64,000 nt of DNA from Doryteuthis pealeii (GCA_023376005.1 CM042139.1:143795528-143859527); one strand, 5' to 3'. Positions 21,310 to 32,303 are shown, counted from the first letter of the stretch. Notes: generated by a model from the letters alone, not told the origin. Made by a program: numbers and translations.

Positions 21310-21985
21310 ACCGAATTGAAAAGAGCAGGGTGTGTTTTCTTTAATAACCTGTGAAGATAAAGGGTGAAACAATTGTGAACTCTTTTGATTTTGTACCCAA
21401 ATCATTGAGTGGTCTGTCTTTTCATTTTCTTTTATGGTTTAACACCCTTGGAAGTTACTGGGTTTAGAAATATACCATTAAATAAAGATGTAGATGTTTT
21501 ACCACAAAGTCGGAATCTTTCACATTACCCATCACTTTAAAAGGCAACAGTCTATGTAGGCTTTTCTTCTATTTCCATTTAATGGACAAAAAGTTTGACA
21601 AAAAAAAAGAAGACTTTTGATGTCTGGAGACCAAAAGTCTCTTTCAACAAAGGACTATACAAGAACTACTCATTCAAGAATTATATCTCTTTTCATTTCT
21701 TTTCTTAGAAGATTCCCGATGAGGATGCCAGGCTGGTTAATCTCTTTCTCTCTACTTACACACTTTTGATATGCGACAATTATTTAATTCACAGAACTCT
21801 TTACTGATATCAAATGAACTGAATAGTTCAACTTTTATGGGATTTCCCATAAAAATACGCTATTTTCATCATTGCAAGCTATTATGAACATTATTCTTTT
21901 AACAACTTAATAAACCAGTAAGACAAAGTAAGATATAGTCAAGTAAGTGCTGCTGTATGACTGCACCACTTAGACTCTAATGAAA
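21310..21985. other. Unassigned interval
   Basis: No gene or repeat recognised. Confidence 0.5.
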
Positions 21986-21987
21986 CA

Positions 21988-22190
21988 TAGATAGATGAAA
22001 GCTACACAACAATTCAGCATGCTGTCTTGAACAAATCTTGGAAGCAGTACCCCACATAAGGGCAGCTGTACAGCCACTTGCTCCTATCACACAAACCATC
22101 TGGGTAAGATAAACAAGGCATGCTGGACACAGCTGGTGAATCAAGGATGAGCTAATAAGTAATCTTATCCTATGGGCATCATGACATCAT
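21988..22190 (+). pseudogene. RTE-like LINE 3' fragment
   Basis: Plus strand resembles LDESYTTIQHAVLNKSWKQ, then QLYSHL with deletions, KTRHAGHSW and SKDELIS. Both ends are missing. TGG stands where other copies have the in-frame TGA. Confidence 0.75.
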
Positions 22191-22197
22191 CATATGA

Positions 22198-22330
22198 CTG
22201 GGCCCTTTAACCTTGGTTAGGCAACCAGTCTAGGAGAAGAAAAACTCTGAATTCAAACCCGTTAAACTCCACTTTAGAAATTGACCTTGTGTCACATCCT
22301 GCCTGTGTGGAGGGGTTGGTGAATTCCTAT
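22198..22330 (+). mobile_element. SINE-A 3' part
   Basis: From CTGGGCCCTTTAACCTTGG through AACTCTGAATTCAAACCCG to GGAGGGGTTGGTGAAT. Confidence 0.85.
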
Positions 22331-22361
22331 ATGTGGTACATATTCCTATGTACAGAAATTT

Positions 22362-22398
<37 letters not shown>
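22362..22398. repeat. (AT)n microsatellite
   Basis: Pure TA run. Confidence 0.95.
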
Positions 22399-22400
<2 letters not shown>

Positions 22401-22423
22401 AACATATTTATATCTATATATGA

Positions 22424-22650
22424 TCATCATCAAGATATGCCGGCAGCAGGGATTGTCATGATTATTCCTCGCCTCCCATCTCTATCAGTCATTGCTCCTG
22501 GCAGGTTCTCTGCACAGCATCCAGTATCAACAAAGAGTTTATGAATGTAGTCTTTTACTGGCCAACCCACATTAGTGTGTCCGTGTGTAGGTGTCTATAG
22601 GATAAGGTTACATGAACTTCCTGGATTTATTCAAAACAAAATCTGGGTCA
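22424..22650 (-). pseudogene. RTE-like LINE 3' fragment
   Basis: Terminus complement GATCATCATCAAG, then on the minus strand PGAMTDRDGR-like and LCADTG-related tail, the cysteine/histidine-rich segment lost, and a piece of the VLNKSWK region. Internally deleted. Confidence 0.75.
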
Positions 22651-22919
22651 TCAAAGTGTTTCACAAGAGGTTCAGTTCAGTCAGAAAACTACTGCTATTC
22701 ATCTCCAAGTTTGGTGTCTATTGATCAGTTAAAAAAAATCAGCTACAGAAAGATCATCATGATAATATATATGTAGAACATGTTTTTATAGCTTCTGATA
22801 TTTTTACCTAAGATTTGTAAACAATGAACTACAATATATTTCCCATTGAAGTCAGATGTCAGGGATTTATTACCAACTCAACCTCAGCATTTTTGTCTAA
22901 ACTTGGACTTTCTCCACCT

Positions 22920-23925
22920 GTGACCGATTTAGGTTTTGAAATTAGAAGAAAGAAAGAAAAAAAAACGGAAATATAATTCACCGGCTGACTTCGGCCGTAG
23001 ATTCAAAACAGATGGGCGATCCGGAAATGACCTCGACCGGGTAGTCGAGGCGGATGGTGGCCGGGATAAGGCTGACCATATCAGTAGTAAAATCTCAAGT
23101 AGGTCGGAACTCCCAGAAGCGAGAAGCAGCGGTCATAGACCAGTCTTTGATTTGGTCAGACTTGAGTCTCATGGAAAAAGATAAATCCTGTTTTATAGAT
23201 TACCGGAAAATGAAAAAAAACGGAATTAAAGAGAATCTATTGTTTTTATGTTTCCTTACTTCTTAAGAATGGAGGTAACTCTTGTTGAAAATCGAAATTA
23301 AAGAAAGTCAAATGTATTTAAAAAAACATTCAAGTGGCCGGTAGAGATGGCACTTAGATTGGTGAGCGGAATTAAATTCGATTGGCTGGTTTGAACTAGA
23401 GGGAGGCGTTGCCTTTCTGGAATATGATGTCCAGAAAAAATTCCTAATATCTTCATGCCGGTCGGAAATAAAATTGTTCCGATTGAAATATTATTTAACT
23501 CAGACGTTTTTGGCTTGAGAGGCAGACAAGGCTGAACGGGCAGATGAGGCCGAACGGGCAGATGAGGCCGAACGGGCAGATGAAGTTGTGATTGCTTGAG
23601 AATCGGGCTAGCTGAATAGATTAACGCAATACTGAAAGCCGAGAGTAACTGACTTCAGCTAAGACCATTTTGAAAACTTAGTCAACTTACGAACTGTTTT
23701 GCACAATACTTTGCAGAAGACCAGAAGTATTTAGTTACGAGTACATCACTCCCACAGACCTTGAGAAGTAATTATTTGTATTCTTGTATTTTTGAATATA
23801 AATTTGTTGATTTTTGAAGAAGAAAAAGAGTCGTTATTTTTTTATGTGACCAATAGGCCGCCATTAACCTCGGAAATCAGTTTCTATAGCAGATTTCTAA
23901 TTGTTTGAGATCTTAGCACAACGTG
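22920..23925 (+). mobile_element. Candidate LTR (about 1 kb)
   Basis: This interval is richer in CG dinucleotides than its surroundings. It starts TGTGACCGATTTAGG and ends CTTAGCACA, directly followed by ACGTGGGGC, a primer-binding-site-like sequence. TG...CA ends and a TATAAA-like motif at 23799 fit an LTR. No second LTR or pol domain is seen, so this could be an unrelated repeat. Confidence 0.4.
23522..23585. repeat. 18-bp minisatellite, about 3.5 units
   Basis: Unit GCAGATGAGGCCGAACGG with variants, inside the candidate LTR. Confidence 0.92.
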
Positions 23926-24300
23926 GGGCATTCGGCTAGACTTCCAGTAAATATAGAGACCCTGCAATCCTTGGTTGATGCAGAAAATCCGATCTTGATG
24001 GCCAATTTCAGAGATTCTGTGAGCCCTTTAGCTCGGTAGCGACCGACGGGTTATACACCAGACAAGAGGAAATACTTAAAAAAGATTCCGGAGAAAGCTC
24101 TAACTGCATCAGCGTGGATATGGCAGTCCTATATTGTGACATCAAACCGACAAAGTATGGTGGTATCGTGAGATACTGCTGGGGCGCTCTGGGTTAGTGG
24201 TAATGATGCTTTGGCCCCAAAACCATGCCTGAACCCAGAGTCATCATCTGATGAAGGCTTTGTTGGTTGCAATGCTACTGTGTAAATAGCAGTCATTGTA
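23926..24300. other. Possible retroelement leader and repeat fragment
   Basis: 23926-24170 could be the start of the internal region of the candidate LTR element; no clear ORF. 24178-24290 (GGGTTAGTGGTAATGATGCT, AACCATGCCTGAACCC) resembles 60490-60600 and has tRNA-like box spacing. Confidence 0.35.
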
Positions 24301-24364
24301 TGAAGATTTTTTAAATTTTTTTAATATATATAAATAAATGAATACGTTAGTTCAGATATAAATT

Positions 24365-24653
24365 TAAATTTATTTCAACATTTTTTGTCTCTTTCTGTCT
24401 GATTTTTTATATTTGAAGATTTAATATCCAGTCTTATTGATATGATTTTTCTGTCTCACTCTGAAAATCATATCAATAAGACCAGATATGAAATCTTTCT
24501 GTCTGATTTTTTATATTTGAAGATTTTATATCCAGTCTTATTGATATGATTTTTCTGTCTCACTCTGAAAATCATATCAATAAGACCAGATATGAAATCT
24601 TTAAATTTAAAAAAATCAAATTGAAAGAGACAAATAATGCTGAAATAAATTTA
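24365..24653. mobile_element. Foldback element with tandem duplicated hairpin
   Basis: Outer ends TAAATTTATTTCAACAT and ATGCTGAAATAAATTTA are inverted. Inside, a 104-bp unit (24391-24494) is repeated at 24495-24598, each with its own stem: TCTTATTGATATGATTTTTC against GAAAATCATATCAATAAGA. Confidence 0.9.
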
Positions 24654-24717
24654 CGCTTGAGTTCTCAATTTTGGTTGAATCCTATCAAGAAAATACTTGA
24701 TACCATTCACCTATATA

Positions 24718-24718
24718 T

Positions 24719-24792
<74 letters not shown>
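24718..24792. repeat. (AT)n-(GT)n microsatellite
   Basis: TA run passing into a TG run. Confidence 0.95.
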
Positions 24793-24795
<3 letters not shown>

Positions 24796-24952
24796 AGTAA
24801 TTATTATAAGTAATAAGAACAATTTATTGGATTCTTTGTGTTGCTATCAGTGAAAAATCCGTTTGTAATTAAGGCCAACATAAGTATCTTGTTATGTAGA
24901 GATTGATAAATGAATAGAAGAGGGATAGATAGATATGTGAGTGCATGTGAAT

Positions 24953-24953
<1 letters not shown>

Positions 24954-25003
<50 letters not shown>
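24954..25003. repeat. (AT)n microsatellite
   Basis: Pure TA run at the tail side of the SINE-B. Confidence 0.95.
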
Positions 25004-25004
<1 letters not shown>

Positions 25005-25017
25005 ATATTGATAATGC

Positions 25018-25258
25018 AAGTAAAATTAAGTCTGCAGAGTAACATATTGTCACTATCAGCAGGCCAGCCAGGGAGTCTATTTCCTTTTCACTAGCGCTAG
25101 ACCAGGGAGATTGTTTTTGAATTTGAGATGGAGTGCCACAGTGACCATCAGGTTCCCACTTTACCCCACAGACCCAAGTAGTGCTACTCATGTGCTGAGT
25201 TGCCAAGGCCTGATACCAAACTTGGAACCTTGTGGATGCAATAATAGTCCATATTACC
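25018..25258 (-). mobile_element. SINE-B copy
   Basis: Tail complement AAGTAAAATTAAGTCTGCAG, GAGTCTATTTCCTTTTCACT, CCACTTTACCCCACAGA, GTGCTACTCATGTGCTGAGT and a decayed head complement ACTTGGAACCTTGTGG. Confidence 0.82.

Positions 25259-25263
<5 letters not shown>

Positions 25264-25302
<39 letters not shown>
25264..25302. repeat. (AT)n microsatellite
   Basis: Pure TA run at the head side of the SINE-B. Confidence 0.95.
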
Positions 25303-25304
<2 letters not shown>

Positions 25305-25412
25305 CCAAGTGCACAGTGGTATGCAATAAAGAGCCAAGTCAAGTAAAAAAGGAATTTTTAAGAATTCCTTAATATTATTCAAAACATGATTCTGATTTTT
25401 ATTAATCTCACA

Positions 25413-25548
25413 CAAGTCTTAAAACTTATTTTATGAAACCAATATAGTCTTAAGACTTATTATTTTATGAAACCAACATAGTCTTAAGACTTATTATTTT
25501 ATGAAACCAATATAGTCTTAAGACTTATTGTTTTATGAAACCAATATT
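25413..25548. repeat. 34-bp tandem repeat, four units
   Basis: Each unit has the perfect palindrome GTCTTAAGAC (first unit GTCTTAAAAC) followed by TTATTATTTTATGAAACCAA. Confidence 0.95.
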
Positions 25549-26325
25549 TATGAAGATTCAACTAAAGTAGAGATAAAAATTACAAGATAACAATAAACAT
25601 AAAAAAGGCTTTGTATTTTATTCTTATCAAAGTCAGACAATCTATGTATGTCTTCCTTTTGACTCTGAAAGAGACATAAATGCTTTGGTTGCAGAGCCTC
25701 AGACTTGAAACTGCATTGTTATCATGAAATGAAGACCACTTGCCTCTTGGCTATCACGGAAACTTAGTAAGCGTGGCGATCGATCAAGTGGTTGTAGTAG
25801 TAGTAAGGTGAATCATATTCTGGGCACCAAGCAAACATCCTCTTTCAGAGAGTCATGCAAGTATACAGTGAACACCTCTCCTGTTAAACGAAGTGTGAAC
25901 ACACACTTTGTGCTCGCAAATCAGTTACATACCAGCTCCATGTTCTCTGTCCACTCAACTATGGACTGGCCTAAACCTGCTCCACTGATCCAAGGAATTA
26001 GTGTCAGAATTTTGCTGAGGTTGATCCTTCTTGCTGAAATGGTTTGCTTAAAAAAAAAATTAGTTCCATATTCTTCTTTCAGTATAACTTTTTCTTATTT
26101 CTGGTCAACAAATCAGGCAGAACCCATTTTCTTTTTTTTCCAAAATTTTGTTCCATGTCTGTTGTTTGAAAAAATAATCCTACAGTGCCAAAGATTGCAC
26201 AGATTAGTAGCAGAGTTGCTGTCAATTAGTCTTGCAGGAAATATGCATAAATCCTCTTTGAAAATGGATATTTGCTTGGTGGCCAATCCAAGATTTCTCT
26301 GTAACAACGTAAAACACATTCATTT
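25549..26325. other. Unassigned interval holding a 189-codon ORF
   Basis: A plus-strand ORF (25808-26377) is the longest outside the LINE at the right edge, but its product has no motif I recognise, contains homopolymer-derived KKK and FFFFF runs, and ends in (AT)n and SINE-A tail sequence. I regard it as probably chance. Confidence 0.4.
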
Positions 26326-26342
26326 GATATATATATATATAT

Positions 26343-26494
26343 ATATTGACCAACCCATCCACACGAGCAGGATGTGACACAAGGTCAATTTCTTAAGCAG
26401 AGTTTAACAGGTTTTGTTCAGATTGTTCCTTCTCCTAGACTGGTTACATAGCCATGGTTAATGAGCACAGTCTGCTCCACTATTTACTCATAGC

Positions 26495-26560
<66 letters not shown>

Positions 26561-26682
26561 TTGGATGCATACTTTTACCTAGAGTATTAGCGCTAAGTGA
26601 AATGCGAACAGCTCCATCCAGGATTTTAACTTGGGTTGATGAGTCCATTTCCTATGACTAACCATTACACCACATGCCTCCA
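26343..26682 (-). mobile_element. SINE-A copy with expanded (GA)n inside
   Basis: Tail complement GACCAACCCATCCACACGAG through head complement AACCATTACACCACATGCC. Where other copies have GCTGGAGGGAGAGTAG, this one has about 28 GA repeats (26500-26557), a microsatellite born inside a SINE. Confidence 0.9.
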
Positions 26683-26837
26683 AAATATAGTGCTTCTTGA
26701 AATATATCAGCCATCCCATCCCAAATATGGTGAAGCATGTGGCCCAGAAAAAAAGTTAATTATATAGTTCTCATGTATAACACACAGCATTATTACTTGG
26801 GCCGAAAAATCTGGAAAAAATAGTGTCTCTTAAACAC

Positions 26838-26965
26838 ATATAGCCTCTCTGTAGAGATGTAAGAAATCTAAATATTCATGAGGGTAGAATAAAATATATC
26901 CCACTAAAATATCTTTTATATGTTGTACTGCTGTTCTTGGCAGTGCTGGTACTTTTAAAGGATAG
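26838..26965 (+). repeat. Direct repeat, left copy
   Basis: AGCCTCTCTGTAGAGATG, ATATTCATGAGGGTAGAATA and CACTAAAATATC recur in the same order at 27745-27870. The pair brackets about 780 bp that includes a foldback. Confidence 0.85.
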
Positions 26966-27224
26966 CCTGTTTGTATTAGGAGTGGACATGACAAGGGCGA
27001 GATTCAGTAATTAAATTCTAGCTAGAACAGAGTTTAGAATGCTTCTGAGTTGGGCTAACTCAAGATAATTAATGTTTTCCTCTTGTGATTATAGCTTAAA
27101 GTCATATTTAGGAAAATATTATCTCACCGATTATCCTTCTATTCTCCTTGTAAAGTAAATCAATTTTTGTTAATTCTCAATGATAATTCAAAACCATTTT
27201 AATAAGATTGTATGTACATACGAA

Positions 27225-27585
27225 GGATAATAAAAAAGTAATGCCATTCTGTTTGGGACAGGTATAATTACCAACACAGGAACATGTATCACATCAAAAT
27301 GAAGCTGGTCCCCTATAACGTTTACCTCAGACTATCATCTCTTTGGCCCCATGAAAGAGGGTTTGAGAGGCAAACATTATTCCAGTGACGAGGAAGTGAA
27401 TTCTGTAGTGAGGAAGTGACTTAAAGAACAGTCAATAGAATATTACAGGGCAGGGATACATGCCCTCATTTAATGGTAGAACATTGCTATTGAGAGGAAT
27501 GATGACTATGTGGAGAAGTAGAGATGTGATCCACAGAGGACCAGCTTCATCTTCATGTATGATACATGTTTCTTTTTGACTCACT
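27225..27585. mobile_element. Mariner-type foldback element
   Basis: AAAAAGTAATGCCATTCTG at the left and a decayed ATGTTTCTTTTTGACTCAC at the right. AATGAAGCTGGTCC pairs with GGACCAGCTTCAT. The copy at 53145-53412 has clearer arms, and its right end reads CAAAATGGCATTACTTTTTG. Confidence 0.75.
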
Positions 27586-27744
27586 CTTGTACATATGAGG
27601 TAAAAAAAACAAACAAACGTAGGTTTAACAGTGATTTTACAGTGTAAATAAAAGACATGTGCAAGAGCAGCTGCCAGCAGTTTATGGTAGGATTGCAGTG
27701 TTGGGAGGGCCACTGTGTGTGCTTTGAAATAAGCAAAGAGTTAA

Positions 27745-27870
27745 AGGATAGCCTCTCTGTAGAGATGATTGAAATCAAAATATTCATAAGGGTAGAATAA
27801 AATATATACCACTAAAATATCTAGTATATATTGTACTGAAGTTCTGGGCAGAGCTAATACTGTCTGTCAA
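27745..27870 (+). repeat. Direct repeat, right copy
   Basis: Partner of 26838-26965. Confidence 0.85.
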
Positions 27871-27899
27871 TGTGTTGCATAGCGCCTTCTTCACTGGTA

Positions 27900-28930
27900 C
27901 TAAATAATTATAATCTTATATATCTCTTTCTTTCTTCTATATCTGTGTAACGTTGTCCCTTTTTTCTGGGCACTAAAACGATATCTGTAACGTTGTCGTA
28001 TATCTGGTCACAGTACCCAAAGCGTACATAAGCAACGTGGCGGCGGCGGTGTATATTGTATAGCGGGTCTCGTACACGTGCCTCCAAATTCATAGTGCTA
28101 AAATGGTGTTGATAAAAATGACAACGCGAGAAATATGTAGTCACAACTGCTAGCCTTTATTTCCAGGTTAGGTTCGTCTCGTGTGCTGTATCGGAGAGGA
28201 GGAAAGGCAGAGAGAAAGAGAGAGAACTATACTTCTAGATTACTGTGATCCCATAAGGGACCCAAGGTCAGGTACCCTAAGATGTCCCAAATCGAACATG
28301 TGACATCCGGTTCCAGTCAACACCCGAAACTTCCGGTTGACACTCAATTCTCCATTCGGGGTCACGCTACGGTCAAACCATCGTTCATCCTGTTTTGGCT
28401 CATCACTATTTTTTAAACCTTTATCATCTCTTATTTCTTCCTCCTCCTTTTCTAATATAGTAGTTCTCACTCACAAAAGCCTGGACCTTCATTATCTCGT
28501 TACATCTGGTCGTATTTTCTTCTGGACAGCTTTGCTTCTGATCGTCTTTGGTATATCTTCATCTTGACTTGGTCTGGAATCTTCTAAGGTCTGGTCTTTC
28601 TTTTACTATGTTCTTGCTGGCTGGTCATCATTTCTTAGTCTTGTTACCAAGACATTCATTAACCACAAGAACATATTAATTATCCAAACTTTTATTTCCT
28701 TAACTATACATAATCCTCTAACTAACATATCGCGCGTGAGTTCCAGTTTAGGCAGAGCATAAAATGACCGACCGCTCTGCCTGACGTCTAACTGCAAACT
28801 GGCGACTCAAAAAGGTCCCACGTGACTTCACATATTTGGCGGGCTTCTGTAATTTTCCATGGAAGGACCCGGCCATGATATGAAAAGGGTCATCCCCTCA
28901 GAATTACAGGGGATTGACAATAATCTTATG
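27900..28930. other. GC/CpG-richer kilobase, nature unknown
   Basis: Contains many CG dinucleotides (for example GGCGGCGGCGGTG at 28040-28052 and CATATCGCGCG at 28727-28737), in contrast to the AT-rich surroundings. Short ORFs on both strands (27908-28144 minus, 28337-28567 plus) have no motif I know. Options are retroelement LTR or leader sequence, a promoter region, or a 5' exon. No second copy was noticed in the window. Confidence 0.4.
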
Positions 28931-29136
28931 CAACCGCATAGATTATGTAACAAATGATAATTCCAAAACATTTTAAGATATGATTGTAGGTAAAAAAAAA
29001 ATTTAAAAAAGACATAAGTTATCTTTTAATCTTCCAATTTATTCTTTTTATTAAATACATATGTGACTAATATCTGCATATATATATATATATCTAGCTT
29101 GTGTAAGGACAGACATATTTACATCCTTATTATATA
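28931..29136. other. Unassigned AT-rich interval
   Basis: No feature recognised apart from a short TA run at 29079-29093. Confidence 0.4.
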
Positions 29137-29385
29137 TAAAGTTGTCAGTGGTCTATTGTAGATATTAACAAGAGAGTGACAGAGTCTATCCCCTTTTAAC
29201 TAGTGCTTGACCAAGGAGGTTGTTTTTACATCTGAGGTAGAGCGCCACACCTACCATCAGCTCTCCATTTTACTGCACAGATCCATACTGTCTTACTCAT
29301 GTGCTGAGTTGGTGAGTGCTGATATCGAACACAGAAACTTATGGTTCCTAGGCAGATGCTCTATTGACTGAGCAATGAACGTTTT
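29137..29385 (-). mobile_element. SINE-B copy
   Basis: Tail complement ATAAAGTTGTCAGTGG, body CACACCTACCATCAGCTC, head complement GCTCTATTGACTGAGCAATG. Confidence 0.85.
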
Positions 29386-29436
29386 GTGGGTGTCTAAATT
29401 TATATTAAACATATTTTGATCATATCAATTCTTTCT

Positions 29437-29653
29437 GGGCTTATGGTCAAATCATATTGAAAGCAACGGTTCCCACTAGATCACCAAAGTTAAGCAGAGA
29501 TGAGCTTGCTTAATACTTAGATAGGTGACCATTTAAGCAACAGCAGGTACTGTAAGTGACTCAAATATCAAAATGATTTAATTAGTCATTAAGTGACCCA
29601 AAAGGGTTCATATGCCATAAAACAAAACAACCAACCAACCAACCAACCAACCA
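29437..29653 (+). mobile_element. 5S-SINE, complete, with 13-bp target duplication
   Basis: The head follows 5S rRNA from its 5' end: GCTTATGGTCAAATCATATT, AGATCACCAAAGTTAAGCA (box A), AATACTTAGATAGGTGACC (intermediate element/box C) and CAGGTACTGTAAG. It then passes into the shared tail (ATGCCATAAAACAAAACAAC) and (AACC)n. ATCAATTCTTTCT at 29424-29436 is repeated exactly at 29654-29666, which proves retroposition of the unit as drawn. Confidence 0.93.
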
Positions 29654-29666
29654 ATCAATTCTTTCT

Positions 29667-30015
29667 ATAACAATAAGAATGGTAATTGGAATGGAATCTT
29701 TCACTTCTTTATAAATAGAAGTATTAGCCCATTATAAACTAAATTTTTAATTTTCTCATTTATAATCAAACAACATAAAAATGGATAGTAAACACACTGA
29801 AACATCTATTTAAACTTTTATTACTGTAAATAAAAGAAAATTATAGCTCATCCATGATCGTAAAATGTAATGTACATCATAATTAAACATTCAAATCTCA
29901 TGAAGTTTCAGATTTAACAAATACAACGCATTATACAACAAACAACAGAAAAAAATGTGATCATGTTTTTCAATGCCATTTTTGTTGACATATTTAAAAC
30001 ATATTTTAAATAAGT
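29667..30015. other. Unassigned AT-rich interval
   Basis: No feature recognised. Confidence 0.5.
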
Positions 30016-30188
30016 GTAAAAGTAAGATTGGAGGAGTTACCTATTGTTGGTATCAGCCGAACGACAAGAGAGTCTATATCCTATTTACTTGTGCTAGACC
30101 AGGGTGATTGTTTTTGCATCTGAGGTGGAGTGCCACTCTTACCATCAGCTCCCCACTTTACCATACAGATCCACGCTAAACCAGCCCC
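30016..30188 (-). mobile_element. SINE-B copy, head truncated
   Basis: Tail complement GTAAAAGTAAGATTGGAGG through CTCCCCACTTTACCATACAG; the tRNA-like head is mostly missing. Confidence 0.85.
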
Positions 30189-30673
30189 TTTACTGCTAAT
30201 ATTTTAAAATTCATATACATTTTTTATTTATATAAATATTATCAATACCAGGTGTAGATTAAATTAACCAAAATGTCAGTATTTAATGAGATTTTAATAT
30301 TTATTTTAAGTATCCTCAAATGAGAACATTGGGTTATAATGGGTTAATATCTTCATGGACTGTTGCTGCAACAGAAACCCAAGGGTATCATCAAATAAAT
30401 TTATGAAATTGCGCTGATATCATTGAATTACAAGAAAAAGTAAAACTTCCATTTTAATACCTCATCTATTTCTCGTCTATCTTCACTCTTAGCTACTCTT
30501 TCTATCTACTGCAATATTCAATATAGAATTGAAATAAATTTCCTAGAGCGTGATCATAATCCATAGCCATCTAACTTCAATATCGCCTAGTTCATTTTCT
30601 CGTCAATGTCCAGACTCATCTGTTTTTATAGATTTTTTATGTGATTGTATAAATTCGTGATATCTTATCTATA
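30189..30673. other. Unassigned AT-rich interval
   Basis: No feature recognised. Confidence 0.5.
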
Positions 30674-30925
30674 AGTAAGTAAAGTCGTCAGGTTGGCCTA
30701 AAGTCAGTATCAGCCAGAGAGTGAGGGAGTCTATCCACTTTTCACTAATACTAGACCATGGAGATTGTGTTTGAGTCTGAGATGAGGCACCACACCTACC
30801 ACCAGCCCCTCACTTTACCGCACAGATCTCTGTGCTACTCATACGCTGAGTTGGCGAGGGCTGGTATCAAATCAGGAACCTTGTGGTTCTTAGTCGGACA
30901 CTCTACCAACTGAGCTAATATTGGC
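30674..30925 (-). mobile_element. SINE-B copy, near full length
   Basis: Tail complement AGTAAGTAAAGTCGTCAGG, B-box complement GGTATCAAATCAGGAACCTT, A-box complement GACACTCTACCAACTGAGCT. Confidence 0.9.
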
Positions 30926-31021
30926 TTTCATATATAACAGCTCTATCACTGATATTGAGCTCTCTTCTAATAATACAGCAAAAATTTTAAAAATTGATCC
31001 CCCCATAACCATATACTTTTA

Positions 31022-31024
<3 letters not shown>

Positions 31025-31078
<54 letters not shown>
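31025..31078. repeat. (AT)n microsatellite
   Basis: Pure TA run of about 27 units. Confidence 0.95.
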
Positions 31079-31079
<1 letters not shown>

Positions 31080-31466
31080 CCATAAATTGATTGTAACAGG
31101 TATTATGAGACAGAGCTAGTAAAATCAATACAGAAATAATATAGATAGATAGATAGGAGTTATTTTTATTTTCATTAATTCTGAAAATGAAGACTATGTA
31201 TAAACTATGTAAGTTTATTCTATTTAGGTAATATTCAAAGCAATTAAAAAAAAAAATTTTTGATCAATCATACTGAGCTTATTGACTCATTTAATTTTAT
31301 TGTTTGTAGATATTATTTAAAGTTCCAGATTGTGAATAATGGATAAAAAAAGATTCACCTTTATCTAGTGATTAACATTTTTTTTAAAGTAACACTAAGA
31401 CAAAGTATGTTTGATAAACCAGAACCTGAAAGAATTACAATAAACAGACAAACATATACATTTTTA
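31079..31466. other. Unassigned AT-rich interval
   Basis: Short (ATAG)n at 31142-31155; otherwise nothing recognised. Confidence 0.5.
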
Positions 31467-31655
31467 CCAACCTATCTGCATGAGTAAGATGTGACAAAAG
31501 GTCAATTTCTTAAATACTGTTTAACAGGTCTGAATTCAGAGTTTTCCTTTTTCTAAACAGGTTGCCTAACCAAGTTTAAAGAGCCCAGTCTGTCCCACTA
31601 TTTACCCATAGCTGGAGGGAGAATAGTTAGATTCATAAACTTTCCCAAGGGTATA
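31467..31655 (-). mobile_element. SINE-A copy, head missing
   Basis: Tail complement TTACCAACCTATCTGCATGA to central block complement AACTTTCCCAAGGGTAT, then an (AT)n tract. Confidence 0.85.
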
Positions 31656-31686
31656 CATACAAATATATATATATATATATATATCA

Positions 31687-31960
31687 AGTGTTTGTAGTGT
31701 AATGGTTATCAACATATGAAAATGGACTCAGTGACCAGAGTTCAAATTCCAGAAAAGTCTGTTTTCATATATCATAATAACCTTGGAATAGGTATGCATC
31801 CAACTATTCTCCCTCCAGCTCGGGGTAAATTGTAGGGCAGACTGAGCCCTTTAAACTTGTTATGCTAACCAGACTTGGAGAAGGAAAACTCTGAATTCAA
31901 ATCTGTTAAACTTAACAACTGACTGTTGTATCCTGCTTGTGCAGATGGATTGGGTGAATA
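31687..31960 (+). mobile_element. SINE-A copy
   Basis: A-box GTAGTGTAATGGTTATC, B-box GAGTTCAAATTCCAG, central block and the 3' end before a long TA tract. It faces the 31467 copy head-to-head, with (AT)n between. Confidence 0.85.
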
Positions 31961-31963
31961 CAC

Positions 31964-31969
<6 letters not shown>

Positions 31970-32027
<58 letters not shown>

Positions 32028-32048
32028 GTATATATATGTATGTATATT
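31970..32048. repeat. (AT)n/(GTAT)n tract
   Basis: CATA, TA and TATG repeats, symmetrical about the centre. Confidence 0.9.
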
Positions 32049-32303
32049 TAAGAAAAATGGAAATAAATCTGATAAGTAAATATAAATATAAACATATTGT
32101 TTATTCATATACTTTTTATGAAGTATTGTGGACTCCTGGATAAATTACTGAAATAACATTACTCCAACAAAAACATTAAAGTGATACTCTGACACACACA
32201 CACATACACACACATATATATATATATAGAAAGAATAATAAATATGAAGTAATGTTCATACATGTTTCTTGGTCTACACATTTACCTATATCAGTAACAT
32301 GTG

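Noticed and set aside
23926..24300. Start of a retroelement gag gene
   Set aside because: No frame stays open long enough and no zinc knuckle or capsid motif is seen.
25413..25548. CRISPR-like array
   Set aside because: The units are contiguous with no unique spacers and the genome is metazoan.
25808..26377. 189-codon plus-strand ORF
   Set aside because: No recognisable motif, homopolymer-derived runs, and it reads into an (AT)n tract and SINE-A tail; a chance ORF is the simpler explanation.
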